Positions 14,737-21,454 of a stretch of DNA of 40,902 nucleotides are shown piece after piece (the first letter of the stretch is position 1; each line of letters begins with the position of its first letter). The notes beneath the pieces are model-generated. The model worked only from the letters and a program-made list of their open reading frames with translations. It was not told the DNA's origin and did not search any database. Position numbers and translations under genes: made by a program. This DNA is from Clostridia bacterium (lineage in GTDB: Bacteria; Bacillota; Clostridia; Oscillospirales; CAG-272): NCBI GenBank assembly GCA_017522125.1, contig JAFXAC010000046.1:1-40902 (forward strand), written 5' to 3'.

Positions 14737-16611
14737 ATGAAAAAACGAATAGTATCAGCTATTTTGGCAGTCGTTATGGTGCTTGCATCTCTCATCGCTG
14801 TCGCTCCCACGGCGTCTGCCGCTACGGGCTACGATCGCGGCTATACCGAGGGCGCGGGCGGCACGGGAAAGGTCGTTTCCAAGGGTATCGATATTTCCTC
14901 ATATCAGGGAAGCAACTTTAATTTTACTGCACTTAAAAACTGTGGATACGATTACGTTATCCTTCGTTGTGCAACGGGCTACAATAGTGCTACATATGTA
15001 GACCCCACTTTTGAGTCCAACTATACCCGCGCAAAGGCTGCGGGACTCGGCGTTGGCGTTTATTACTTCTCATACGCCTCCACCGTCGCAGGTGTTCAGA
15101 AGGAGATGACTCATCTTCTCAGCGTTATAAAAGGAAAGCAGTTTGAGTATCCCGTTTATTTCGACTTTGAGAACGCTGATACCAAATCCGCTATCGGCTC
15201 AAGTGTTACCACGGCAAAGAGTCTTTGCTATACCGCGCTTGACGCTATTGCCGAGGCAGGCTTCCTCGCGGGTCTTTACGGCTACGCGGGCTGGTTCGAC
15301 CCCGGATACAACGGTTGGTTTGCAAGCGGCGTTGCCGAGATCGCCGAGAAATATGACGTTTGGATAGCAAACTACTATAGACCCACAGATGAAACGAGCT
15401 ACGCTTGGGATCACCCTAAGAGCACGTTATATCCCACCACATACGGTATGTATCAGTATTCCTCCGACGGCAACAGCACGCTCAAGGCTAACGTTTACAA
15501 CGGTAAGCTCGACCTTAACGTTTGCTATAAGGATTACCCCTCTATCGTAAAAAAGTACGGCTTCAGCGGCTATGCCGCAGAGGGCACTCTGACCACCGAG
15601 GACTACGTTCCCTACGGTGAGACCTCTACCGCAAGCTGGTCTGCTGTTGCAAACGCGGCTTCCTATAAGTACAAGGTTACTCTCTACGATTATAATTGGA
15701 GCGAAAGCACCGCGCAGGTCGTTTATTCGGGAACTACTGCGGCGCAGTCCATCACTATTCCCGCACAAAGCACGGGCTGCTATATGAAGGTGGAGGTTAC
15801 CGCAAGTAACTCAAGCACTCCTATGGTGTCCTACTCCCGCCTTGGTCCGGGCAAGGAATACATAAACCTCAGCGCCGTCAACGGCAGTATAAACGTTTCC
15901 AACAGTATGATAATCACCTCGTCACAAGCGGCAACGAGTCCTGTATATTGGCTTGTATGCCTATGCTCGCCTCAAGGAGATGGAGTATATAAGGTAACCA
16001 AGCGTTGGGAAAACGAAACGTGGGATAAAGCTGCAAAGGCTACTGGCGACGACGTTCTTTTTGCTATTCATATGGACTACGCAAACTTTGATTACGCCGA
16101 AACGAATTTTGCCGTAGGCAAGACCGTTACCATCGCGGGTGTCAGCGGCACGTCGCTTTTGAGTATGCCCTATATCACCCTCGGTAGCGCATTGCCCGTT
16201 CAGGTCGAGCCTCTTGCTCCCACCGACACCAACCTTTCCATCAGCGGAACGTGCGTAAAGGGTGTCAGTGCTGGCGCAAGCGTCAGCGATTTTGCCGCTT
16301 CCTTCAACCACGACGCTTCAAGCCTCGTTGTTAAGAACGCGTCCGGCACTGCCGTTACCACGGGTACGCTTGCCACGGGTTACACCGTAAGCCTCGTTAT
16401 CAACGGCTCAGTTATTGAAAGCTATGCCGTAGTAGTAAGCGGTGATATCAACGGTGACGGACTTTCCACCGCGGCTGACGTGCTTACCGTAGCTATGAAG
16501 ATCAAGAGTCAGGCAACCCTCTCGGGCGCATACCTGTCCGCGGCTGACGATAACGGCTCGGGTGCTGTTGATTCAAGCGACTATCTCGCAATAAAAGAAC
16601 TTGTAGATTAA
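14737..16611 (+). CDS. Secreted GH25 lysozyme with C-terminal dockerin
   Basis: 624 aa from the ATG at 14737, chosen because the MKKRIVSAILAVVMVLASL signal peptide begins there and GAGGT lies upstream. Cleavage is probably near APTASA (about residue 29). The GH25 muramidase domain at about 45-255 has DISSYQG and the catalytic pair in VYFDFEN. A beta-rich middle (about 290-520) resembles fibronectin/Ig-like carbohydrate-associated modules. The last 55 residues form a type-I-like dockerin with two calcium loops, DINGDGLSTAADVL and ADDNGSGAVDSSDYL. The enzyme should cut the MurNAc-GlcNAc bond and could dock to a cohesin-bearing protein or complex. A paralog follows. Confidence 0.92.
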   Translation: MKKRIVSAILAVVMVLASLIAVAPTASAATGYDRGYTEGAGGTGKVVSKGIDISSYQGSNFNFTALKNCGYDYVILRCATGYNSATYVDPTFESNYTRAKAAGLGVGVYYFSYASTVAGVQKEMTHLLSVIKGKQFEYPVYFDFENADTKSAIGSSVTTAKSLCYTALDAIAEAGFLAGLYGYAGWFDPGYNGWFASGVAEIAEKYDVWIANYYRPTDETSYAWDHPKSTLYPTTYGMYQYSSDGNSTLKANVYNGKLDLNVCYKDYPSIVKKYGFSGYAAEGTLTTEDYVPYGETSTASWSAVANAASYKYKVTLYDYNWSESTAQVVYSGTTAAQSITIPAQSTGCYMKVEVTASNSSTPMVSYSRLGPGKEYINLSAVNGSINVSNSMIITSSQAATSPVYWLVCLCSPQGDGVYKVTKRWENETWDKAAKATGDDVLFAIHMDYANFDYAETNFAVGKTVTIAGVSGTSLLSMPYITLGSALPVQVEPLAPTDTNLSISGTCVKGVSAGASVSDFAASFNHDASSLVVKNASGTAVTTGTLATGYTVSLVINGSVIESYAVVVSGDINGDGLSTAADVLTVAMKIKSQATLSGAYLSAADDNGSGAVDSSDYLAIKELVD

Positions 16612-16616
16612 ATTTC

Positions 16617-16653
16617 AAGGGGCTGTCGGCACTCGCAGACAGCCCCTTTGTAA
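16617..16653 (+). terminator. Hairpin after the dockerin lysozyme gene
   Basis: An 11-bp stem AAGGGGCTGTC/GACAGCCCCTT (16617-16627 with 16638-16648) with only a short T-run. Probable terminator, perhaps leaky toward the second lysozyme gene. Confidence 0.7.
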
Positions 16654-16669
16654 ACGAAAAGGCATGATG

Positions 16670-17914
16670 ATGAAAAGATTTATTTCCGTACTTTTGATAT
16701 TTGTTCTCGCCGTCGGGGGCGTTTCCGTATCTGCACTCGCGGCGGATGAGAACGGCTATGATCGCGGATATTCCGAAGGAATGAAGGGCAAGGGCAAGAA
16801 GATAGCCATGGGGCTTGATATTTCCGAGCATCAGGGCGGTAGCTTTGACTTCGAGGCTGTGAAAGCCGCAGGCTTTGACTACGTTATCCTTCGTTGCGGT
16901 TATTCGTCAAGCCCCAAGAGCGGTGCGCGTATGGACTATCATTTTGAGAGAAACTATACCGCCGCACGCGAGGCGGGACTTGATATAGGCGTTTACCTTT
17001 ATTCCTACGCAGGAACCGTCGCGGAGGCGAGGGACGACCTTGCGAATTTCCTTAAATATATAAAGGGGAAAAAGTTTGAATATCCCGTGTATCTCGATTT
17101 TGAAAACAACGAGGCGCGTCAGGAAATGGGCTCCGATCCCGCCGTGGCAAAGCAGATATGCCTTACCATTCTCGACGGACTTGCCGACGCAGGATATCTC
17201 GCGGGGCTTTACACATACGCGGCGTGGGCGGACCATAGCTATAACGGCTGGTTTGCCGACGAGGTCGACGAGATAGGCAAAAAGTACGATTTCTGGATGG
17301 CTAACTACTCCAAAAACGACGGCACGCTGAATATAGATAACGCGACGAGATATTCCAAAAAATACGGTATGCATCAGTATACGTCAGCGCGTAAGATAAA
17401 CGGATATGCGGGTAATCTCGACGCTAATATCTGCTTCAAGGACTACCCCGCAATAGTCCGCGCGTACGGCTTTAACGGCTACGCGGCGGAGGGGGCGGAA
17501 AACGTCACCTTCAAAACGGGCGGGCCTATAAAGGACCTTGAGATAGTCGTCGACACCTCTACGGCGGGCTGGTACAGCATTTCGGGCTCGCTCGGAATGC
17601 GCCGCGTGCGTATGGGCCCCGACAAGTCCTACGAGATGCTCGATCCCGTTGGGGACGGCGAGGCTTTCTACGTTTTGGGTACTTATAACGGCTGGGGAAA
17701 GATCGACGCAAACGGGATCGACGGCTGGGTGAATATGGAAAACGCCGTTCCCGCCGAAGCCCCCGTCACCACTTCACACGATACTACTGCCGAAGCAACT
17801 GCTGCCGCGGAAACTACCGTGAGTACGCAGGGCGGCTGCGGCGCTGTCGGCGCGAGTGCGCTTGCGGCTTGTGCCGTGGCTCTGATTGCGCTAAAACGCA
17901 AAAAAGAAGATTAA
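16670..17914 (+). CDS. Cell-surface GH25 lysozyme with SH3-like domain and C-terminal anchor
   Basis: 414 aa from the third of three consecutive ATGs (16664, 16667, 16670); AAAAGG at 16657-16662 best fits 16670. Signal peptide about 1-24 (VLAVGGVSVSALA). GH25 domain about 35-245 with DISEHQG and catalytic VYLDFEN, clearly paralogous to the preceding gene including the GYDRGY lead-in. A small SH3-like domain follows at about 285-360 (WYSISGSLGMRRVRMGP, GWGKIDANGIDGWV). Then comes a Thr/Ala-rich linker, the motif GGCG, a hydrophobic segment (ASALAACAVALIAL) and a basic-acidic end KRKKED. The tail looks like a membrane or sorting anchor, so this copy is likely cell-bound where the first is dockerin-borne. 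Confidence 0.9.
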   Translation: MKRFISVLLIFVLAVGGVSVSALAADENGYDRGYSEGMKGKGKKIAMGLDISEHQGGSFDFEAVKAAGFDYVILRCGYSSSPKSGARMDYHFERNYTAAREAGLDIGVYLYSYAGTVAEARDDLANFLKYIKGKKFEYPVYLDFENNEARQEMGSDPAVAKQICLTILDGLADAGYLAGLYTYAAWADHSYNGWFADEVDEIGKKYDFWMANYSKNDGTLNIDNATRYSKKYGMHQYTSARKINGYAGNLDANICFKDYPAIVRAYGFNGYAAEGAENVTFKTGGPIKDLEIVVDTSTAGWYSISGSLGMRRVRMGPDKSYEMLDPVGDGEAFYVLGTYNGWGKIDANGIDGWVNMENAVPAEAPVTTSHDTTAEATAAAETTVSTQGGCGAVGASALAACAVALIALKRKKED

Positions 17915-17921
17915 AATTATA

Positions 17922-17951
17922 GCAGGAAACGCCCCCCGCGGCGTTTCCTGC
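17922..17951 (+). terminator. Hairpin after the second lysozyme gene
   Basis: A perfect 12-bp stem GCAGGAAACGCC/GGCGTTTCCTGC with loop CCCCGC. On the plus strand it is followed by A residues rather than a U-run, so it is only a probable terminator or 3-prime-stabilising hairpin. Confidence 0.55.
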
Positions 17952-17980
17952 AAAAAAATCAAAAAAATTTCAAAATACTA

Positions 17981-18009
17981 TTGACACCGCCCCGAAAAAG
18001 TGGTATAAT
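17981..18009 (+). promoter_or_regulatory. Strong sigma-A promoter of infC-rpmI-rplT
   Basis: Perfect TTGACA (17981-17986), 17 bp spacer, perfect TATAAT (18004-18009), with the extended -10 TGG. Confidence 0.92.
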
Positions 18010-18015
18010 ACATCG

Positions 18016-18130
18016 AAATCAAAGAAGAACGCTCCGTTCTCACCCTGCCGCACGGCGAGCAGGCGTTAATAAACGATGCCCCTTGGGGAGCTTGTGCGCG
18101 GAGAGTTTTTCCGTGCCCTTTTTATTTTCC
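18016..18130 (+). promoter_or_regulatory. L20-type autoregulatory leader with attenuator
   Basis: The about 120-nt untranslated leader between the promoter and infC folds into GC-rich hairpins. It ends in GCGCGGA/TCCGTGC (18096-18102 with 18110-18116) followed by CCCTTTTTATTTT, a terminator-like attenuator. In Firmicutes, ribosomal protein L20 binds such leaders to repress infC-rpmI-rplT. The position and terminator are seen; the L20-binding role is inferred from the operon. Confidence 0.75.
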
Positions 18131-18144
18131 GGAGGTGAATCAAA

Positions 18145-18660
18145 ATAGCAGCCAAAGAAACTTTACTCAATGAGAACATTCGCTTCAAAGAGGTCAGAGT
18201 TATAGGTCCCGACGGCGACCAGCTCGGCATAATGAGCTCTGATGCGGCGTGTACCGTTGCATACAATCAGGGACTCGATCTCGTTCTCATTTCCCCCAAC
18301 GCTCAGCCCCCCGTATGCCGCATAGTGGACTACGGAAGATACCGCTTCGAGCAGGAAAAACGCGAGAAGGAAGCGAAAAAGAAGCAGAACATTATCGAGG
18401 TTAAGGAGGTTCAGCTGTCCTGCCGTATCGAAACGCACGATTTCGAAACCAAGGTGAAGCACGCTGTAAGATTCCTTAGCGATGGCAACAAGGTCAAGGT
18501 AGTGCTTCGTTTCAGAGGTAGAGAGATGAGCCATCAGGAGCGCGGCAAGGAAGTCCTTGAGCAGTTCCGTGAGGCAGTAAAGGAATACGGCACTGTCGAT
18601 AAGATCCCCGTGCTCGACGGCAGACTTATGACTATGATCGTTTCGCCCGTCAAAAAATAA
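18145..18660 (+). CDS. infC: Translation initiation factor IF-3, AUA start
   Basis: 171 aa starting at ATA (18145-18147), 6 nt after a perfect GGAGGTGA Shine-Dalgarno. This gives the typical N-terminus AAKETLLNENIRFKEVRVIG, which any later ATG would delete. The N-domain (DGDQLGIMSSDAA) joins by a Lys/Glu-rich linker (EQEKREKEAKKKQ) to the C-domain with CRIETHDFETKVKHAVRFL and VVLRFRGREMSHQERG. IF-3 binds the 30S subunit and rejects non-AUG initiation. A non-canonical start on infC itself is the known basis of its autoregulation in other bacteria. First gene of the infC-rpmI-rplT operon. Confidence 0.97.
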   Translation: MAAKETLLNENIRFKEVRVIGPDGDQLGIMSSDAACTVAYNQGLDLVLISPNAQPPVCRIVDYGRYRFEQEKREKEAKKKQNIIEVKEVQLSCRIETHDFETKVKHAVRFLSDGNKVKVVLRFRGREMSHQERGKEVLEQFREAVKEYGTVDKIPVLDGRLMTMIVSPVKK

Positions 18661-18721
18661 GCAGGCATTTCGGCGCAAGCCATCAATCAAAAAAGAAATA
18701 TTAAGTTAAGGAGATAAAACA

Positions 18722-18916
18722 ATGGGAAAAATTAAAACTCATAAGGCTTCCGCCAAGCGTTTCTCCGTTACGGGTAACGGCTTGGTAAAAATGAACCACT
18801 CACACCACCGCCACAAGCTCGGCATCAAGGATCAGAAGAGAAAGAGACATCTTCGCTCCGGCACTTACGTTGAGGGCAAGGTAGCATCTAATATCCGAGT
18901 TCTTATCAACAAGTAA
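18722..18916 (+). CDS. rpmI: Ribosomal protein L35
   Basis: 64 aa, very basic, of normal L35 length. It starts MGKIKTHKASAKRFSVTGNG and contains the conserved HHRHKLGIK region. AAGGAG precedes the ATG. Middle gene of the infC-rpmI-rplT operon; part of the 50S subunit. Confidence 0.97.
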   Translation: MGKIKTHKASAKRFSVTGNGLVKMNHSHHRHKLGIKDQKRKRHLRSGTYVEGKVASNIRVLINK

Positions 18917-18940
18917 GAAAGTAACAGGAGGTATTGAACA

Positions 18941-19294
18941 ATGGCAAGAGTTAAAGGCGCAATGATGACGCGCAAGAGAAGAAATAAAGTTCTGAAGGCA
19001 GCCAAGGGTTACTGGGGCGCAAAGAGCAAGCACTTTAAGATGGCTAAGCAAGCCGTTATGAAGAGCGGTAACTACGCTTTCATCGGCCGCAAGCAGAAGA
19101 AGAGAGATTTCCGCCGTCTGTGGATCGCTCGTATTTCCGCTGAAGCTAAGGTTAACGGAATGAACTATTCCACCTTTATCCACGGTCTCAAGAAGGCTGG
19201 CATCGACCTTAACCGTAAGATGCTCGCTGAGATCGCAGTTGCTGATAAGGCAGGCTTCGCAGCACTCTGCGAGCAGGCAAAGGCAGCTCTCTGA
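18941..19294 (+). CDS. rplT: Ribosomal protein L20
   Basis: 117 aa. [19 protein letters not shown] and [20 protein letters not shown] are L20 signatures, and the C-terminal half ends with [21 protein letters not shown]20 is an early 50S assembly protein and in Firmicutes the repressor of its own operon through the leader. AGGAGG ribosome binding site. Last gene of the operon. Confidence 0.97.
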   Translation: MARVKGAMMTRKRRNKVLKAAKGYWGAKSKHFKMAKQAVMKSGNYAFIGRKQKKRDFRRLWIARISAEAKVNGMNYSTFIHGLKKAGIDLNRKMLAEIAVADKAGFAALCEQAKAAL

Positions 19295-19310
19295 TCGATT
19301 ATAGTATAGT

Positions 19311-19346
19311 GACTGTCGCGAGCGCACGCCCGCGGCAGTCGTTTTT
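19311..19346 (+). terminator. Terminator of the infC operon
   Basis: Stem GACTGTCGCG/CGCGGCAGTC (19311-19320 with 19331-19340), followed by GTTTTTG. Confidence 0.85.
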
Positions 19347-19368
19347 GTAAAACCATTTGAGGTATGAT

Positions 19369-20208
19369 ATGTCAGGTGAAGCCGTATATATAAGCTCCCG
19401 TCAAAATCCGTACGTTATGCGCGTTGCATCGCTTTCGGAGAACAAGGGCAGGGCGCGCGAGGGACTTTTTAAGTTTGGTGGGTTCAAGCTCTTTTCCGAG
19501 GCTGTGGCTTGCGGTATCGTCATCGAGCGCGTAATTCTGCGCGAGGACGCCGCCCCAAGGCTTGAGGGAGAGGTGCGCCGTATTATGCCGAAAGCGGATA
19601 TCTGTGTTTTTTCCGAGTCAGCTTTCGATAAGGTCAGCGACGAAAAATCGCCCGAAGGCATAATAACTGTTGCAAAACGTATTGACAAAATTACAAAAAT
19701 TGCTACAATAGATAATATAGCAAATCTTTTACCCCCCGACGCCACGGTAATTGCGCTTGAATCCTTGCGCGATCCGGGCAACCTCGGAACGATAATTCGC
19801 TCTGCGGCGGCGTTTGGAATCGACACTCTTATTCTGTCCGCTGATTGCGCTGACGTCTATAACACGCGCACCGTGCGCGGCGCGATGGGCGCGCTTTTCT
19901 CGCGCAGGATACTCATCACCGACGATTTTTCCGCATTGATAAGAAAGCTCTCCGAGGGCGGCAGACGCACGCTTGCGGCAACGCTTTCGCCCGACGCGGA
20001 AACTCTTGGCAGCGCGGAGCTTTTAAGGACGGACTGCGTTGTGATAGGTAACGAGGGACACGGGCTGTCGGACGAAACGGTAAGGGCTTGCACTAATGCC
20101 GTTATTATCCCTATGAGGAGCGGCGTGGGGGTCGAATCTCTTAACGCGGCAACTGCGGCATCTATATTTATGTGGGAATTAACCAAAAATGAAGGACGTT
20201 CTTTATGA
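19369..20208 (+). CDS. TrmH/SpoU-family RNA 2-prime-O-methyltransferase
   Basis: 279 aa from the ATG at 19369, which has GAGGT 5 nt upstream; an upstream TTG overlaps that site. The N-terminal substrate-binding domain (about 1-110) contains REGLFKFGGFKLFSEA. The SPOUT catalytic domain carries the three family motifs: ALESLRDPGNLGTIIRSA, VIGNEGHGLS and IIPMRSGVGVESLNAATAAS. It transfers a methyl group from S-adenosylmethionine to a ribose 2-prime-OH of rRNA or tRNA; the exact nucleotide cannot be told from sequence. It overlaps dprA by 20 nt. An AT-rich insert around residues 105-125 contains a promoter-like sequence. Confidence 0.93.
   Translation: MSGEAVYISSRQNPYVMRVASLSENKGRAREGLFKFGGFKLFSEAVACGIVIERVILREDAAPRLEGEVRRIMPKADICVFSESAFDKVSDEKSPEGIITVAKRIDKITKIATIDNIANLLPPDATVIALESLRDPGNLGTIIRSAAAFGIDTLILSADCADVYNTRTVRGAMGALFSRRILITDDFSALIRKLSEGGRRTLAATLSPDAETLGSAELLRTDCVVIGNEGHGLSDETVRACTNAVIIPMRSGVGVESLNAATAASIFMWELTKNEGRSL
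19682..19709 (+). promoter_or_regulatory. Promoter-like element inside the TrmH-family gene
   Basis: Perfect TTGACA (19682-19687) and TACAAT (19704-19709) with a 16-bp spacer, in a locally AT-rich part of an otherwise GC-richer gene. It points toward dprA and topA and could give them a second start point. Coincidence is possible. Confidence 0.35.
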
Positions 20209-21433
20209 CACTTGGCTTACTACCGTCTTAAGTGCGGGTAGCGTCGAGTATAAAAAGCTCTTCTCATATTTTCCCGACTCGTACGAGATCTATCGGGCAG
20301 ACGAGGCAGAGCTTGAGGCGGCAGGCGCATCGCCAAAGCTGATATACGCTATGCGACGCAAGGACCTTAGTCGCGCCGCCAAGATAACCGAATACTGTAA
20401 CAGACAGGGCATAGAGCTTATCACCTGCTTTGATAAGCGTTATCCGCAAAGGCTTTCGAGCATTCAAACGCCGCCGTTTGCCTTTTACGTAAAAGGGGAA
20501 ATGCCCGATATAGACGACGGCTTCAACGTTGCCGTCGTCGGAACTCGAAAAATGAGCGAATACGGAATGAGGAGCGCGTATAAAATATCATACGAGCTTG
20601 CCGCCGCAGGCGCTCGTATAATCAGCGGAATGGCGCTCGGTATTGATTCCGTTTCCGCCTGTGCCGCCATTGAGGCTGGCGGAAGCACGTTTGCCGTGAT
20701 GGGCTGCGGACTCGACCGCGCCTATCCACCCGAGCACGGAAAGCTTATGGAGATAATAGCGCAAAACGGCGCGGCGTTCAGTGAATTCCCGCCTGGAACG
20801 CCTCCGTTGGGATCGAATTTTCCAATAAGAAACAGAATAATAAGCGGTCTTTGCCAAAGCATCCTCGTTGTCGAAGGAAACGAGCGAAGCGGAGCGCTTA
20901 TCACTGCAAAGGCAGCTATAAGGCAGGGCAGGGCGGTGTATGCTATTCCGGGCCACATCGATTCCCCTATGTCAGTGGGCGTGAACTCCCTTATACAATC
21001 GGGTGTTAGGATCGCGCTTGGCTCCGACGATATACTTGAGGATGCAGAGGGGCTTTACGGCAGCTTCTTCAACGAAAGCGCATATGCCCACGCGCAGGGA
21101 AGATCGGCGTACCGCGACGGAGTGCTTGAGAAATACGGCGTAGCGTCGGTTGGCTCAAGCTCTGCACCCGCGCCCGTAAAAAGAGCGAAGAATGCGCAAA
21201 AGCCTACAAGTGCGCCGCCTCCCCAAAAAGAAGAAAAGACCGAGGAGATCGTGGGGCTGAGCCCCGACGCCCGTCGCGTGCTTGAGTATATGCCGAAGGG
21301 CGAGGCTGTTCCTCTTGATTATTTTGAGGGCTTGGAATTTTCTTCGGCACAGTTGACAAGAATACTTTTCGGACTTGAGCTTTCGGGCGCAGTAAGAAGC
21401 GCACCCGGTGGAGCTTACGTCCGCCTTAAATAA
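20189..21433 (+). CDS. dprA: DprA/Smf DNA-processing protein
   Basis: 414 aa. An N-terminal helix-hairpin-helix-like part is followed by the Rossmann-type DNA-binding core with VAVVGTRKMSEYG, ISGMALGIDSVSA and VEGNERSGALITAKAA. After a Pro/Ala/Lys linker, the C-terminal winged-helix domain (about 350-414) is the DprA C-terminal fold. DprA loads RecA on incoming single-stranded DNA during transformation; it is also widespread in bacteria not known to be competent. It overlaps the upstream methyltransferase gene by 20 nt and precedes topA, the common Firmicutes order. Confidence 0.95.
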   Translation: MKDVLYDTWLTTVLSAGSVEYKKLFSYFPDSYEIYRADEAELEAAGASPKLIYAMRRKDLSRAAKITEYCNRQGIELITCFDKRYPQRLSSIQTPPFAFYVKGEMPDIDDGFNVAVVGTRKMSEYGMRSAYKISYELAAAGARIISGMALGIDSVSACAAIEAGGSTFAVMGCGLDRAYPPEHGKLMEIIAQNGAAFSEFPPGTPPLGSNFPIRNRIISGLCQSILVVEGNERSGALITAKAAIRQGRAVYAIPGHIDSPMSVGVNSLIQSGVRIALGSDDILEDAEGLYGSFFNESAYAHAQGRSAYRDGVLEKYGVASVGSSSAPAPVKRAKNAQKPTSAPPPQKEEKTEEIVGLSPDARRVLEYMPKGEAVPLDYFEGLEFSSAQLTRILFGLELSGAVRSAPGGAYVRLK

Positions 21434-21454
21434 AGAAAGGTAATATCATCGCAA

